A DNA stretch of 64,000 nt from Rachicladosporium sp. CCFEE 5018 (taxonomy: Eukaryota; Ascomycota; Dothideomycetes; Cladosporiales; Cladosporiaceae): contig KZ111160.1 of assembly GCA_002077045.2 (NCBI GenBank), positions 110,437 to 174,436 of the forward strand, given 5' to 3'. The notes beneath the pieces were generated by a model that did no database searches, had not been told where the DNA came from, and saw only the letters and a list, made by a program, of their open reading frames with translations. Both the position numbers and the translations under genes were made by a program. This document shows, piece by piece, positions 62,357 to 64,000 of this stretch (positions within the stretch are counted from its first letter, which is position 1; every line of letters starts with the position of its first letter).

Positions 62357-64000
62357 TCACAAACCCGCAATCTTCTTGAACCAGCTAGACTTGCTGTCGC
62401 GAGCTGGCATCACTGGTCTCCCACCCATCATGCTGTCGTAGCCTAAGGAGTTGATCGGCCCACCGCGACTGCGGTCACCTGTACTTCCGTTGCTACTGCC
62501 CTGCTCCCTCCGCTTCTTCGCGTGTCGCAACTCCCTTGCAGTCGTCTCGTCCATCGGCTCCGGGGCGTCGTCCGCGGCATAGTGTACCGGTGCATCAATT
62601 ATCGTGCCTTCGATCGGCGGCGGCGGAGGCGGATCTTCATTGAGGTAATTCACCCACGAAGCAGTCTTATCTTTTCCGGTCTTTATGTAAGGCGCACCGT
62701 CAGCATAGCCCTTTCTGGCTTCTTTACCACGGGAGGTTTGCTCACCGGTGCGCGTAGAGACATAGCCATCAGCTGCTGGAGCTGGATAGTCGGAGCGCCG
62801 ACGCGAGGTGCGAGGCCGGTCTTTGTCGACCGCTGGGTCACCTTCGGCTTTTCGAGCGCGACGCTCTTCGTGGCGTGCGCGGCGAGCTTCGTCGTCTTCG
62901 GGCTGGTCCATGTAGGAGCGACGCCGATCGGTCTTGGGACGCGGTGTCGCCTCTTCAGCCGCGCGTTGCTTGCGGCGTTCGCGGCGCTCTGCAGCTTTCG
63001 CCTCCTCTTCTTGCGCTATACGATCACGCTCGGCGTGCCTGGCCTTCCTTTCTTCGCGTCGCCTGGCATCATCTTCAGCTTGGGCCTCCTGAGCAGCGCG
63101 GTCCCTCTCAGCTCGACGATCGTCCTTCTGTTTAGCACGTGAGTCTTCATCGGCAGCTTCCCGCTCCTTGCGTGCCCGTCTCTCAGCCCGACGAGCTTCG
63201 CGTGCAGCTGTCTCCTCGTCCTCGCCCAGCGGTGCACCATCCGTCAGCCCATCCGCATCCGAAGCTTTGCGAGGTCGGTGTACTCTGCGATCATCCCGGC
63301 GCAATCGCTTCGATCCCTCGTCGTCGTACGCAGATCCGCGCTTGCGACGGGAAGCATCGTACTCGCTATCGTACGCCTTGCTTTGCCGCCGATCGGGTGC
63401 CGGACGCGCGGCAAACGCACCCAAGATGCCACCCACCAATCCGGCCTTCTTCCACACTGAGTCAGTGCGCTTCATGGGCGAGGGTCGCTCGATATTGCCA
63501 GCGTCATCAGGTCCAGACATGATGTCCCGCGGCGCGTCGACCATCACAGCGTCCTCTGCACCGAGACCACCCGACATGTAGGCGGAGTCGCGCTTGGAGC
63601 GGCGGATCTTGCGATCCTTCTTCGGTTCCTCGGCGTCAGGAGCATCGACGACGATCATGTCATCGCTGTCGATCGCATACGGGTCGGGAATCTTGCGAGT
63701 CTTCTTCTCCTTGGTCGTATTACTTCGACCAACGCCCATGATCTTCGCAGCCTTTGCAGCCATGTCCTTGCCATCGTCAGGTGGTGGCGACATCATGCCA
63801 TTGTCTTCCACGGCAGTTGAGTGGCGTCTTGATGGCCTTGGCGCTGAGGACGAAGTCGGCTGACGTGTAGACTTTGAACGTGACGGCGTAGCAGCAGCAG
63901 CGGAAGCAGCAGCGCCCATGCCGAACATGCCACCCAGGCTCATACCACGCGACGTTGATGGTCGAGATTTACTCCCAGTCTTGGCATCCTTATCCGAACC
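62357..64000 (-). CDS. C-terminal part of a large involucrin-repeat-like protein, cut by window edge
   Basis: The frame is open from the stop at 62357 to the right edge (547 codons, start outside). It is very rich in Arg, Glu, Ala, Asp and Lys, with long charged helices (EARRAERRARKEREAADEDS, ERRERRKQRAAEEA) that should form coiled coils or single alpha-helices. Serine/arginine patches (RPTSSSAPRPSRRHS) come earlier. The end GGPINSLGYDSMMGGRPVMP, then SSWFKKIAGL, is the characteristic tail of fungal proteins annotated as involucrin repeat proteins, which reach several thousand residues and are of unknown function. No catalytic domain is visible. Confidence 0.7.
   Translation of the reverse strand, partial: GSDKDAKTGSKSRPSTSRGMSLGGMFGMGAAASAAAATPSRSKSTRQPTSSSAPRPSRRHSTAVEDNGMMSPPPDDGKDMAAKAAKIMGVGRSNTTKEKKTRKIPDPYAIDSDDMIVVDAPDAEEPKKDRKIRRSKRDSAYMSGGLGAEDAVMVDAPRDIMSGPDDAGNIERPSPMKRTDSVWKKAGLVGGILGAFAARPAPDRRQSKAYDSEYDASRRKRGSAYDDEGSKRLRRDDRRVHRPRKASDADGLTDGAPLGEDEETAAREARRAERRARKEREAADEDSRAKQKDDRRAERDRAAQEAQAEDDARRREERKARHAERDRIAQEEEAKAAERRERRKQRAAEEATPRPKTDRRRSYMDQPEDDEARRARHEERRARKAEGDPAVDKDRPRTSRRRSDYPAPAADGYVSTRTGEQTSRGKEARKGYADGAPYIKTGKDKTASWVNYLNEDPPPPPPIEGTIIDAPVHYAADDAPEPMDETTARELRHAKKRREQGSSNGSTGDRSRGGPINSLGYDSMMGGRPVMPARDSKSSWFKKIAGL

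Overview
The window is nuclear DNA of a filamentous ascomycete (Pezizomycotina). Introns are short (about 48-60 nt) with GT-AG ends and CTRAY branch sites. The gene content is typical of moulds: a homogentisate pathway cluster, an RTA1 protein, DUF3176, an AA11 LPMO, a Zn2Cys6 regulator, an HOG-type MAPKKK and an involucrin-repeat-like protein. The style, and the presence of two diverged copies of one region, suggest a Dothideomycete black fungus with a diploid, hybrid or duplicated genome. That placement is inference.

Layout. 1-7136 holds the N-terminus of a nucleolar GTPase, a homocysteine S-methyltransferase and an aromatic catabolism cluster: a CYP504-type P450, fumarylacetoacetase and homogentisate 1,2-dioxygenase, the last two divergently transcribed. 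7137-9843 holds a repeat-bearing spacer and the retromer gene VPS26. 10917-17060 is an accessory block with a C2H2 zinc-finger gene (ZF1), a small Arg/Pro-rich gene (Y1), a conserved ORF-like segment (W1) and a related Arg/Pro-rich gene (Z1). A 20-N gap (17099-17118) follows.

17119-29747 repeats this order as a diverged second version: 3' part of hmgA, VPS26, Y2, ZF2, W2, Z2. The ZF/Y pair is inverted and highly divergent. A 100-N gap follows (29748-29847). 29848 onward restarts inside Z (Z3) and continues through ZF3. The last 488 bases before the first gap (16611-17098) match 29848-30335 base for base in my reading, whereas 17119-29747 differs. The simplest reading is that the first and third contigs are one haplotype and the middle contig is the other haplotype or homeolog, wrongly placed between them.

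33852-64000 is ordinary core genome: SNF5-type chromatin remodeller, RTA1 protein, a broken DUF3176 gene, AA11 LPMO, a CTF1/FarA-like regulator, SSK2-type MAPKKK, SLD3, two tandem F-box-like genes, an alkaline ceramidase with an in-frame stop, prefoldin subunit 1, a yellow/MRJP-like secreted protein, a small nuclear protein and the C-terminus of a large coiled-coil protein.

The most interesting system is a repeated head-to-head module: a C2H2 regulator and an Arg/Pro-rich partner protein start 1.8-1.9 kb apart in three places. One module occurs as two very different, inverted versions between otherwise similar flanks, resembling an idiomorph or a self-recognition locus.
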